NCBI GenBank assembly: GCA_015679605.1
Contig: JAAAVE010000030.1
Coordinates: 31,097 to 44,794, forward strand
Source: Podila epigama
Lineage: Eukaryota > Mortierellomycota > Mortierellomycetes > Mortierellales > Mortierellaceae
Direction: 5' to 3'
Length of the DNA stretch: 13,698 nucleotides
Shown piece by piece: positions 1-7,452 of the stretch (positions are counted from its first letter, which is position 1; each line of letters starts with the position of its first letter). The notes under the pieces were generated by a model that saw nothing but the letters and a program-made list of their open reading frames with translations, searched no databases and was not told where the DNA came from. The translations under genes and the position numbers were made by a program.

Positions 1-9
1 GACATTTAC

Positions 10-2027
10 CTCTAGCTTCGCGATCTCCTTCAACATCGGGCAGTTCAGGACGCTCCACCTCCTCAAGAGGATCAAGACCGGGGTGAGTGTTGAAGAGGTT
101 GGCAACAAAAGCCAAGTTCAGCTTGGGGTTTCCGGCGACCAAGGACTGGGGTGACAAGTACTTGCGGCAGTTGAGCTTTTCTGCATTCTGCAAAATTTGC
201 TCAGCTCTGGAATACAAGTCGTGTTCGTGCAAAGGAGCTTTCGAGCACAGGTCAGGTGCCAATTGGTTCAACAAAATGGTGTAGTTTTCGCCGTCCTTGA
301 CATCTGTGCTAAAGTTGGTAACACTATGAGCCGATATATTTCGGGAGATGGAGTGAGAGAGAGAGAATAATTAGAAAAAAATAATGATAATAATAATGAG
401 CCAACCTGTTTTTTGGTGCAATATTTTAAATCATATAGAGCTCTTCGAGACTTACGTGCGGTGCCAGCCGGCAGCCTTGAGGTGAAAGTTGAACCATCTG
501 AGCAAGATCTGCTCTGGAGGCAAGCGAAGGAACTTTTCGAGAGACTCATCCTCTTCCAAAAGACGGTATAACTCTGGGTGCAGACGGATATCAATCTTGG
601 ACAAGAGACCTGCCTTGATGATCTGCCAAATGAGTCCCAAAATCAAATGCTCACGTCCATCCATGATATCCTGAGGTCCAATGTTGATGACACTGCATCC
701 GATAGCCTTGGCCGAGTTGATGGCGACGTTGTTGTTTTCGATGATTTGGAAGTTGGACAGCTTGTTCTTGACGTTCAATACACGTTCATCGATCGTGTCC
801 GGTACCGAATCGTTGATCAGTTTGCACAGCAAGAGACCATCTAGAGTGGTAAGGTATAGCAATGGTCATAACGAATGAATATACAGCAAGGAAGAATGAG
901 GGGGTTTTAGCATGGCAATCACATTGGTATCCAACACGCATTATGGAAAAAAAAGTGTACAGAGTATGATTATTCCACGTTACCTCGACATTCGTCAAAG
1001 ACTTGCATAGTGTGTGTTGGGATGGGGATGCGGTCGCCGATATGTGGATCGCCTGCGAGGACCGAGTTGATGTGGGCTGTGAATTCAGAACGTTCATCGT
1101 CATTCATTGAATGCGTGATATTCTGGTTTGCACCCTTGACGGTGATGACCTTTTTTCCTGACGTCTGGTGGTTTGAACCCGACTCGCGAAGTTTTGAGAC
1201 GATCTAAGAAGGGCGTAAAGGAATTGAGGTGAGGGTCGAGTATCATGAGTAACAAAGGGATGTTGTTAACGTCGTGACTAGAAGGGAAAAAAAGGCGGGA
1301 AACCCTCAAACCACATTCAACACGACAGAACCCTTTGCCCAAGAAAAAAAAAAAGCAGTAGAGACCAACTCTATTGGAGGGAACTTTTTTCATCCCACCC
1401 TCCACCCTCCCCAAAAAAAGAGAGAGAGAAAAAAAAACGACTGACTAAAAACATGACCACGCGGTTTGTGTATCGTGTTGTCGTGTGCATTTTTTTTTCT
1501 TTGTGCTCGGTACAACTTGGTCGCCCCACCCAGTATTGAGACAATTTTTTTTTCTTCTTTTCTTTTGCGCGTGCATATTCGTGGTGTTGATTGCCTTACT
1601 TCAAGAAACTCATCTACTTCGACCTTTCCTGTGGCGTTAATGTCGACAGCCTTGATGGTGGACCGAATCTGGTCATATGATTGACCTTCACCAATATCCT
1701 GAATGACCTTGACTAGATCCTTTTGGTCAATCTGACCGCGTCCATCAATGTCGAAACGTCTTTTTTGTGTAAGGAAAAAAAAATCAAAACAATGTCACGA
1801 TAACGGTGATTAGTTATTAGTCATTGCTCATGTTCCTTGTTGTTGTCAAGAAAGAAAGAAAAAAAAGAAAAAAGAATAGTTCATTGCTAATAATAATAAA
1901 ATACATTGCCCATGAGCGAGACAGTGAAAGAAATGAATTACCTGAACTGGGCTACCAGGTTGTCCACATCGTGAACAGGAAGCTGCGGAAATTTTTTGGC
2001 AAGCTGTGCCGAGTTGATGACGACCAT
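10..2027 (-). CDS. fim1: Fimbrin/plastin actin-bundling protein, N-terminal part (gene continues past the left edge)
   Basis: Minus-strand gene; exons join(2027..1942, 1759..1600, 1203..984, 840..456, 323..10), all GT-AG, giving 388 codons plus one base. The window ends inside the next intron, whose GTAAAT donor begins at 9. Fimbrins crosslink actin filaments in actin patches, the cytokinetic ring and hyphal tips. Residues about 1-82 form two EF-hands. Loop 1 (residues 32-43, DIDGRGQIDQKD) is non-canonical, with Arg at position 5 and Asp at position 12. Loop 2 (68-79, DINATGKVEVDE) is canonical. CH1 covers about 119-235 and includes FTAHINSVLAGD and the plastin hallmark SVPDTIDERVLN. CH2 starts near 265 with ILLRWFNFHLKAAGW and is cut by the window. 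CH3 and CH4 are expected to the left. The ATG at 2027 has G at -3 and G at +4, and the first residues align with fimbrin N-termini. Introns are 182, 396, 143 and 132 bp. Identity is very secure; the small first exon slightly less so. Confidence 0.95.
1204..1599 (-). other. Long intron of the fimbrin gene (396 bp)
   Basis: It separates the EF-hand exon (ending at 1600 before GTAAGG) from the exon opening CH1 (starting at 1203 after TTAG). Phase is 0 on both sides and the joined protein reads smoothly, so no further exon is needed. It is two to three times longer than the other introns of this gene. It holds several A/T runs (for example around 1342-1356, 1405-1436 and 1490-1560) and no open frame that looks coding. 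Confidence 0.8.
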
Positions 2028-2458
2028 GGCTATTTAACGGGGAGGAATGAGTATATTTGTGTGTATATGTGTGAAGGGTGTAATGTGGTGATGGATAGGA
2101 TGGAAAACGAAAAGATGAGAAGAAAGGACAAAAAAAGAAAAAGAAAAACTCGAAAATTCAACGAACTTTTGATAATGACGTTTTCCTATTGTTCCTTTTC
2201 GACCCTTTGTGAGACCTTTTTTTTTTTTCTTCTGCTTCGACCGTTCGCTGTTCGCCATTCGCCACCGTCTCTTCTACTCTACTCTCCTTCTTCGTCGTCA
2301 TGACAATCAATGATATCCATGACATGCAGAAAATGCAACAGCCCAAAAGGAAGGTGAATAGGGGAAGGGGGGCCTATCACCGTTGACCATTGCTTGGCAA
2401 CCAGACAGTCTTGGGAGAAGAACATTCTGCCGACTTTGGTGGCGCAATAAAAAGCGCG

Positions 2459-2471
2459 TGACGTGACCAAT
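2459..2471 (+). promoter_or_regulatory. Candidate CRE/UPRE-like TGACGTGA next to a CCAAT box
   Basis: Seen: TGACGTGA at 2459-2466 runs directly into CCAAT at 2467-2471. TGACGTCA/TGACGTG cores are bound by fungal bZIP factors of the ATF/CREB and Hac1 types, and CCAAT by the Hap/NF-Y complex. It lies about 430 bp upstream of the fimbrin ATG and about 730 bp upstream of the secreted-protein ATG, so it could serve either. Function is inferred from the motif only. Confidence 0.35.
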
Positions 2472-3085
2472 TCAGTTAGTCAACCTTTTTTTGCTGTATT
2501 CCATAATACACGATTTAACACGACACCACAATACTACGACATGACTTTTTCTTCTGGGGCGATTGAACACGTCGTTCCGGTTTTTTTTTTTTTTACCAGG
2601 TATCTACAGAACCTATCAACAATCTAGACTTTATTATTCCTCTTGTGATTGTCACCTACGGGACCCTAGTTCTTCATCATAAGTGCTCTTTCATTTTATC
2701 ATTTTTTTAATATAGTGACCTTCTACAACAACACCCCCTGAAACGAATACAAACACACGACAATATTGTTGTATACCGCAAGTAACAAAGGAGGAGGTAT
2801 CCACCAGGGTGCGTGCAAATTAAAGGAACCCGACAAATAAAACGAGGTGATATCTTTTTTAGAACGATAAGCTTGCGCCTCCTGCCTTTCCTTTTTGTAA
2901 TATACAATTACATTATTACTCTTGTACCCTATTTTTCTCTATTAAAATTATGCAAGGGCTTAATGCAGCCCTGGAACTAATTCTCCATACTTCTTCAAGG
3001 TTTAAGTAGTAGCCATTGCTTTTGTTTTGTAACAAACATCCGGGGTTCTCGAGAAAACATAAAAGCTTTATTTTATGGGCAGCAT

Positions 3086-3094
3086 TATATAAAG
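3086..3094 (+). promoter_or_regulatory. TATA box of the secreted LPMO-like gene
   Basis: TATATAAAG lies 117 bp upstream of the ATG at 3203. It is the best TATA match in the gap and is correctly oriented for the downstream gene. A start of transcription 25-35 bp downstream would leave a C/A-rich leader of about 80 nt, followed by the ATG with A at -3. A strong TATA box on an intronless secreted-enzyme gene suggests inducible or high expression (inference). Confidence 0.65.
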
Positions 3095-3202
3095 AGGAGT
3101 GAAGTTGTCCATTCATCTCCAACATATTTTTTCAACATCCACACCGACAGCAAAAAAAATACCCTACTCTGTTCAACTCACTAAAGTTCCACTTTCCGAA
3201 AA

Positions 3203-3823
3203 ATGCTAAATCTCACTACTACAATAATGACTTGCCTCTTGGCCTTGGTCCTTCTTTGGTTTCCAAGCACTGTCCATGGTCATAGCTGGCTAGATTGTTC
3301 CAACATGGTCGGTTCTACTTGCAAGGGCTTCCCAATCAATTACCCATCACGCGCGAATCCAGATATCAACACTCTTTACACGTATCTTGTCTCGAATCGT
3401 CTCCAGTCCGCCCCAGTCTGTCAACCAGGTCGTCAAGACCGTCTCATCCCCGCCAACAAGAGTTTTCCTCCAGCGACTGTCCATCCAGGTGCGAGTCTTC
3501 GTCTCACGTGGCAAGCCAATGGCCATCTCGATGAAAAGAGACCTACTGCGGTGGAGGTCCATTGGACAGGTAAACCAGGTCGCCTCCTCAAGACCCGTGC
3601 TGAGCTTGGAGAGAGAACCTTGTTGGGCAAGATGGGTTTTGCAAGTGCCAAGAACTGTGATGAGCCTTCACAGGCCAATACATGGTGCCATGGTAAAATC
3701 AAGATTCCTGCTGGGACCAAGCCTGGTCGCTATCAGATGGTTTGGTGGTGGAAGTTTGACCAGAATCCTATCGGTGAAGAGTACTCGACATGTTTTGAGG
3801 TTGTGGTCAAGGCAAAGAAGTAA
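3203..3823 (+). CDS. Secreted histidine-brace (LPMO-like) protein, 206 aa
   Basis: Single intronless frame with A at -3 of the ATG. Residues 1-26 are a clear signal peptide: a hydrophobic core at about 9-20, then PSTVHG. Cleavage after Gly26 would leave His27 as first mature residue (HSWLDC), the hallmark of copper lytic polysaccharide monooxygenases, whose N-terminal amine and imidazole bind copper with a second His. The best second ligand is His108 in QANGH. Tyr194 or Phe198 in EEYSTCFEV is a candidate axial residue. Six mature Cys (32, 40, 73, 152, 162, 197) could form three disulfides. N85-K-S is an N-glycosylation sequon. I see no carbohydrate-binding module, Ser/Thr linker or GPI tail. 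The mature protein of 180 residues has the size of a single LPMO domain. I cannot assign an AA family. Alternatives are a copper-binding Bim1/X325-like protein or a non-redox chitin/glucan-binding protein. Secretion is nearly certain, the enzymatic role moderately supported. Confidence 0.85.
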   Translation: MLNLTTTIMTCLLALVLLWFPSTVHGHSWLDCSNMVGSTCKGFPINYPSRANPDINTLYTYLVSNRLQSAPVCQPGRQDRLIPANKSFPPATVHPGASLRLTWQANGHLDEKRPTAVEVHWTGKPGRLLKTRAELGERTLLGKMGFASAKNCDEPSQANTWCHGKIKIPAGTKPGRYQMVWWWKFDQNPIGEEYSTCFEVVVKAKK

Positions 3824-3937
3824 CTGTCCAAGCTAGCGTGCAACACTTTTTTTTATTATCACAGCGTCGAGGTGGGGTGGGTAGTAATTGAGATGTTGAG
3901 AGAGAGTATACGAAACGCATGTTTTCTTTCAGAGGAC

Positions 3938-3943
3938 AATAAA
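3938..3943 (+). terminator. Candidate polyadenylation signal for the secreted-protein gene
   Basis: AATAAA lies 115 bp after the stop codon at 3823, a plausible 3'UTR length. A second AATAAA at 4003-4008 is an alternative. Fungal polyadenylation signals are loose, so the actual site is uncertain. Confidence 0.4.
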
Positions 3944-4227
3944 CTGCTCACGACTCAATTGGGTGTGATAATCGTCGAAAGATACAACATAAATGCTTTC
4001 TGAATAAAAACAACACTTGTTGAGAGATGGATTTCTAGGGTAGTGAATCTGTCATTTCAACCATGCTAAAGAAAAATGATAAATGAATGATCCTTTGTTC
4101 TAATGGTTCCCTGACAGTCAAAACAAACAGTTTGTGCAAGTGAGTGGGATACTACTTGAAAATGGTAGCAGGAAGGTAGGTTGGTTGGTACACACAGTTA
4201 TGTAGAAGTTGTGGCTTACATGGCTTT

Positions 4228-4272
4228 CAATCCAAGCAAACCAATCCAAACAAACCCAACCAAACCAACCAG
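4228..4272. repeat. Imperfect AACCAA/ATCCAA short tandem tract
   Basis: About 45 bp built from CCAA-centred 5-7 bp units (CAATCCAA, AACCAATCC, AACCCAACC, AACCAACC). A related GGTTGGTTGG lies nearby at about 4178-4188 in the opposite orientation. Probably slippage-derived; no function inferred. Confidence 0.5.
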
Positions 4273-4637
4273 AGAACACCTGAAAAAAACGGCAATGATT
4301 CATTTTTGCCGATCACACCGACACGACCAAGCGCCCGACATGACATGAACAATGACAATGACAAAATATCATGACTTGCACCCAAAACCCGACTTGACCG
4401 TCCCAAAACGAATGAAAGGACCCACGTTGTGTCCTCCTCGGGGTTTGATTTGACATCCTTCCACCTCAGACCGTCCAATTGGCCGCCTTCATTTTTTTTT
4501 TTTTTCCTCATCTCATCGTTCACTTAGTCCCGCTGGACAAAAAAAAAACATGGCCCAGATGGGGCACCCAAAAGAAAAAAAAAAATTAAAATGGTTAAAA
4601 ATGAGCATGCCCTGTATCTCTTTTGTCGTATCTAATC

Positions 4638-4655
4638 GTGTGTGTGTGTGTGTGT
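4638..4655. repeat. (GT)9 microsatellite
   Basis: Nine uninterrupted GT dinucleotides in the convergent intergenic gap. Likely length-polymorphic. Confidence 0.85.
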
Positions 4656-5037
4656 TCCCTGTGTGAGAAAAAATAGGTTGAGTGTGAGAAGGGAAAACAA
4701 AAAAAAAAAAGAGCTCCCATGTGGAGAATACGTCGTACAGGAATAAATTCACTCGCTTTCTCACTCACACACAAGGATAAAGGGGATAAACAGGTTAAAA
4801 TGATATGAATCTGGTCTACCATTTCAAATATTCCAATGTTTTCCTTCTTTCTCACATAAAAGAAAAAAAAAGAGAAAAGCATTCACTGCAAACAAGAAGA
4901 CAGTTTTTGTTTCAGTTTATATTAACAAGAAAAGGGAGTTGAGGAGAAAAATACATAAAAAAAGAAAAATATCGGGAATATTGGGGGGAAAAGGGTGAAA
5001 AGAAAATGACAAGAGACAGAGAGAGAAATGGACCTGT

Positions 5038-6207
5038 TTACAGGACATGCTCACCACGGAGCTTCTTCTCGGACTTTTGCATAATCTTCAAGAACTCTTC
5101 GAGAGTGATGCGACCATCACCAGAGACATCAGCCTCGTGGATAATCTCGTCAATGTCAGCCTACAAAAAACAAGACAAGAGGAACAACAATAATAAAAGT
5201 CGAGACCATCGAGAGTTAGCTCATTGCCATTACGAAAGAATAAGGAGAGAAGGAGAAGAAAGAGTAGACTAGACAGACAAGCAACTCCTTGAAAAAAAAG
5301 AAAAAATAGACTAAAGTGATATCGTCCAGATTTAAATCCATTACCTCAGAGAGAGAGCTGTTGCCAAAGTGAGCAAGACCAGCACGGAGCTCGGCAGCAG
5401 AGAGGTTGCCAGAGCCATCCTTGTTGAGGGACTTGAAAAGACGGCCGTAAGCATCGTCAGAGGTGTCGGCACCCTTGTGGTTCCTGGCCATGAGGGCAGA
5501 GAAAGCCTTGAAGTCCAAAGGCTGGGAGGGGATCTTGACCTTGTTGGTCAATTCATCATCACCGAGAAGCTATATGGTTCAGGAGAAAAAAAGATATACG
5601 AATTAGAGATATATAGTCAACAAGAATAAAAGATAGGGAAAAGAGATGAGCAACAAAACAAGACGCTGCGGGATGGAGTGTGTGTGGGTACACAAAAAAA
5701 ACATGTTGAAAACAGATGTTTTTGCGACCGGATCATCTTCACAAAGTCGACAATGTGGTGTGTGCGAGTGTGTGTATTCATTTTGATCCCTATTCATTCC
5801 ACATGGCAATAGTCCATCCATGCCTGTAGATAGGTGTTCATTAATGTGGAGTCTATTCAAGCTCCAGTACATTTGCTCTTTATCATCGACTTCATAATGT
5901 TTTCCTCATAGCAAATGGAATAAATAGTTCATGGGATAGTTTTTTTTGTTGTAACAAAGAAGGTGAGTGAGGCAAGTGGGTAGAGAGGGAGGAGGTGTGA
6001 TGAATGAAAGTGGGAGAATGGGAATGGGAATGGGAATGGAGGGTATGAACATGAACCAAAAAAAAAAGAGATTTATACAACAACAAAAAAGACACATACA
6101 GCGAGGAAGTCGGCAAAGGCCTTGGGCTGGATGACACCAGAGTTGGTGGGGTCGAAGAGGGCAAAGGCCTCCTTGAATTCGATTTCCTGACCGTGAGAGA
6201 GAGACAT
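5038..6207 (-). CDS. Calmodulin-superfamily EF-hand protein, myosin essential light chain-like (151 aa)
   Basis: Three exons, join(6207..6100, 5569..5345, 5160..5038), phase 0 at both junctions, introns 530 and 184 bp. The ATG at 6207 has A at -3. The protein starts MSLSHGQEIEFKEAFALFD, typical of calmodulin/light-chain N-termini, and ends EHVL. EF1 (loop 19-30, DPTNSGVIQPKA) lacks the position-12 Glu. The EF2 region (about 40-65) has no loop left, only a DFKAFSALMAR-type helix. EF3 (85-96, NKDGSGNLSAAE) and EF4 (122-133, DVSGDGRITLEE) look competent for Ca2+, with acidic or polar ligands at 1, 3, 5 and Glu at 12. Length and lobe pattern fit myosin light chains such as fission yeast Cdc4, which bind myosin IQ motifs in the cytokinetic ring. 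A divergent calmodulin-like regulator is the alternative. It is clearly not calmodulin itself, because the N-lobe is degenerate. Gene structure is secure; the exact partner is inference. Confidence 0.9.
5570..6099 (-). other. Long first intron of the EF-hand gene (530 bp) with a G-quadruplex motif
   Basis: Donor GTATGT at 6099 and acceptor ATATAG ending at 5570. The flanking exons join in phase 0 to give FLALLGDDE, so no hidden exon is required. It is much longer than the second intron. It contains GGGAAT repeats at 6012-6037, several A runs and GTGT-type tracts at about 5680-5690 and 5758-5775. A short minus-strand frame at 5603-5872 has no recognisable domain. Confidence 0.8.
6012..6034 (+). 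repeat. GGGAAT tandem tract / predicted G-quadruplex
   Basis: Four GGG runs at 6012-6014, 6020-6022, 6026-6028 and 6032-6034, separated by 5, 3 and 3 nt, fit the classic G3+N1-7 pattern. It is on the template strand of the minus-strand EF-hand gene, within its first intron; the coding strand carries the matching C-rich i-motif sequence. Confidence 0.7.
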
Positions 6208-6229
6208 GTTGAATGAATGGAGTTGAGGT

Positions 6230-6250
6230 GATGAGTGATGAGTGATGAGT
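6230..6250. repeat. 7-bp tandem repeat (GATGAGT)3
   Basis: Three exact copies of GATGAGT, 23-43 bp upstream of the EF-hand ATG, hence probably within its 5'UTR (coding-strand unit ACTCATC). Confidence 0.8.
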
Positions 6251-6322
6251 GAAGAGAATGAGAAGAAAGGAAAAGAAGAGAATGAGAAGAAAAGAAAAGA
6301 AGAGAATGAGAAGAAAAGAAAA
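6251..6322. repeat. 24-bp tandem repeat, three copies, in the EF-hand 5' leader/promoter
   Basis: Copies at 6251-6274, 6275-6298 and 6299-6322. Each begins GAAGAGAATGAGAAGAAA and ends GAAAA; copies 2 and 3 are identical and copy 1 differs by one base. A shorter GAAGA/GAGAA purine tract continues to about 6372. On the coding strand this is a long C/T tract 45-165 bp upstream of the ATG. Confidence 0.85.
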
Positions 6323-6465
6323 GAAGAGAAGAGAAGAGAAGAAGAGAAGAAGAGAGAAAAAAAAAAGAGAAAATAGGCTTAAACGGACTGATGGACTTTG
6401 ACTATTTTTTTTTCATCAGGTCTGAAACCTGACGACTTGATTTTCTTCACTGCAAAAGACGCAAT

Positions 6466-6473
6466 GGGGCGGG
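6466..6473. promoter_or_regulatory. GC box (GGGGCGGG) upstream of the EF-hand gene
   Basis: GGGGCGGG, about 260 bp upstream of the EF-hand ATG, in an otherwise A/T-rich gap. It fits C2H2 zinc-finger sites such as Mig1/CreA-like or Msn2-like (CCCC core). Assigned by motif only. Confidence 0.3.
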
Positions 6474-6483
6474 TCGACCACTG

Positions 6484-6505
6484 TACGTACAAACTACGTA
6501 CAAAC
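6484..6505. repeat. Tandem duplication of the 11-mer TACGTACAAAC
   Basis: Two exact adjacent copies (6484-6494, 6495-6505), each with the palindrome TACGTA/GTAC, about 280-300 bp upstream of the EF-hand ATG. A related palindrome lies upstream of TPP2 at 12638-12649. Duplicated sites can be binding-site arrays; function unknown. Confidence 0.6.
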
Positions 6506-6848
6506 GATAATTGCGTATGAATCGAATCGAGTTGTCCGTTCATTTGTGTGTCTGTGAGTGTTGTGTGTTGAGTGTTGTGTTGAGTGTGTTGGTTGGAGAA
6601 TAGGACTTGACTGGTGCGACTGACTGACTGCAATATAGACAAAAATAATGTGTGTGCGAGCGGGTACTCAATCGATTGAAGAAAACAAAGTGCGGACGGG
6701 GGAAAACAATACCCGGCTCAAAGAAAGTGAGTGCGATCTTTTTTTTTCTTCTTCTGTTCAATCAGCCGTAACGTAACAGAGAGAGATGTGGTCATTACAA
6801 CACCCACCATGAAGTCACTCTTTGTGGTTATAATGCATGTTTGTGTAT

Positions 6849-6950
6849 GTATGTCTATCTATCTATCCTATCCTTCTGACAACCTGTCCTATCCTTCTGT
6901 CTATCTGTCCATCTGTTCATCTGTCCGTCTGGTCCGGTCTGTCTCTCTGT
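6849..6950. repeat. Degenerate CTAT/CTGT tetranucleotide tract (GATA/GACA-like)
   Basis: About 100 bp of CTAT and CTGT/CCGT units on the plus strand; the minus strand reads GATA/GACA. It contains an exact repeat of CCTATCCTTCTG at 6867-6878 and 6888-6899. An old microsatellite in the TPP2 3' flank. Confidence 0.7.
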
Positions 6951-7144
6951 AAAGACTTTGTATAGTACTACAGCACAATGCACTATGCCCAGTATGATCA
7001 TCTTCATCATGAACAGCAATTTTTGGGCTGCTTGTTTTTTTTTGTATTTTGCTCTTTTCACTGCGCTATTTTTCTTTCTTCCTTCTTTGCTCGAAGCAAA
7101 GTAATTCATCCACAATGCATTACGTTTTTGATCTGCTTGTTTGT

Positions 7145-7205
7145 GAGTACGAGAGTTTTTTTTTTTTTTTTTTTTTGAGTACGAGAGTTTTTTTTTTTTT
7201 TTTTT
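7145..7205. repeat. Duplicated GAGTACGAGAG plus long T tract
   Basis: GAGTACGAGAG at 7145-7155 is followed by T21 (7156-7176), then an identical GAGTACGAGAG at 7177-7187 followed by T18 (7188-7205). An exact tandem duplication of a roughly 30-bp unit differing only in homopolymer length. Confidence 0.85.
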
Positions 7206-7452
7206 GTGAGCACCCCGTTTTGCATTCCTTTTTAGCCGTTTTCTTTTCTCACACTCTTTCAAAGTACAAACAGAACACAAGTAATCCCTCATTTGGCAAA
7301 ATCTGGGTGCATGTACATTTCTTTTTGTCCCCAGCTCTGTTATGATGATAATGATGATGATGCTGATGATGATTTTTTTATAATTAGTGGGATGGATGGA
7401 CAATCACATCACATATCCACATATCTAAACTTCTCTTTTGCGCGCTTTTTTT

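Larger units (their letters stand above)
2028..3202. promoter_or_regulatory. Divergent promoter region between fimbrin and the secreted LPMO-like gene
   Basis: This 1175-bp gap separates two divergent starts and holds no convincing gene. Short open frames here, such as 2034-2258 on the minus strand and most of 1824-2303 on the plus strand, are Lys/Ser/Phe runs from A/T tracts. Visible elements are a TGACGTGA next to CCAAT at 2459-2471 and a TATA box at 3086-3094 serving the plus-strand gene. Homopolymers lie near 2218-2229 (T) and 2580-2594 (T). I saw no clear TATA box for fimbrin. Confidence 0.75.
3824..5037. other. Convergent intergenic region, repeat-rich, no gene seen
   Basis: The 3' ends of the secreted-protein gene (plus) and the EF-hand gene (minus) face each other across 1.2 kb. 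Contents are two AATAAA signals (3938, 4003), an imperfect AACCAA/ATCCAA tract at about 4228-4272, A/T homopolymers (for example 4492-4505, 4540-4548, 4699-4710) and a (GT)9 at 4638-4655. Minus-strand frames here (4118-4303, 4227-4523, 4513-4882) are Phe/Cys/His-rich translations of these tracts with no recognisable domain. Confidence 0.7.
6208..7452. promoter_or_regulatory. Intergenic region: TPP2 3' flank and EF-hand gene promoter
   Basis: This 1245-bp gap separates two tandem minus-strand genes. The first 170 bp upstream of the EF-hand ATG are strongly purine-rich on the plus strand, so CT-rich on the coding strand, a feature common near fungal transcription starts. Further out are a GC box at 6466-6473, tandem TACGTAC copies at 6484-6505, GTGTTG-type repeats at about 6545-6596, a GATA/GACA-like tract at about 6849-6950, duplicated T tracts at 7145-7205 and (GAT)n at about 7343-7372. 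No convincing gene: the Lys-rich minus-strand frame 6855-7403 is A-tract translation. Confidence 0.7.

Noticed and set aside
1165-1180. tRNA B-box-like GGTTCAAACC on the minus strand
   Set aside because: It falls within fimbrin exon 3 and encodes conserved-frame residues; no A box, cloverleaf or terminator could be seen around it.
1824-2303. 159-codon plus-strand open frame
   Set aside because: Mostly Lys/Arg then Phe/Ser runs from A- and T-rich tracts; it overlaps a fimbrin intron, its first exon and the 5' flank.
3295-3836. Alternative frames over the secreted-protein gene (3295-3534 and 3387-3836 plus; 3347-3562 and 3433-3720 minus)
   Set aside because: They overlap a frame with a clear signal peptide, good start context and an upstream TATA box; the alternatives show none of these.
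6251-6322. Repeats resembling a CRISPR array
   Set aside because: Units are directly adjacent with no spacers, low complexity, and lie in a eukaryotic 5' leader.
6855-7403. 182-codon minus-strand open frame
   Set aside because: Composed of Lys runs from T tracts and Asp/Arg/Thr from the GATA/GACA-like repeat; no domain and no supporting splice context.
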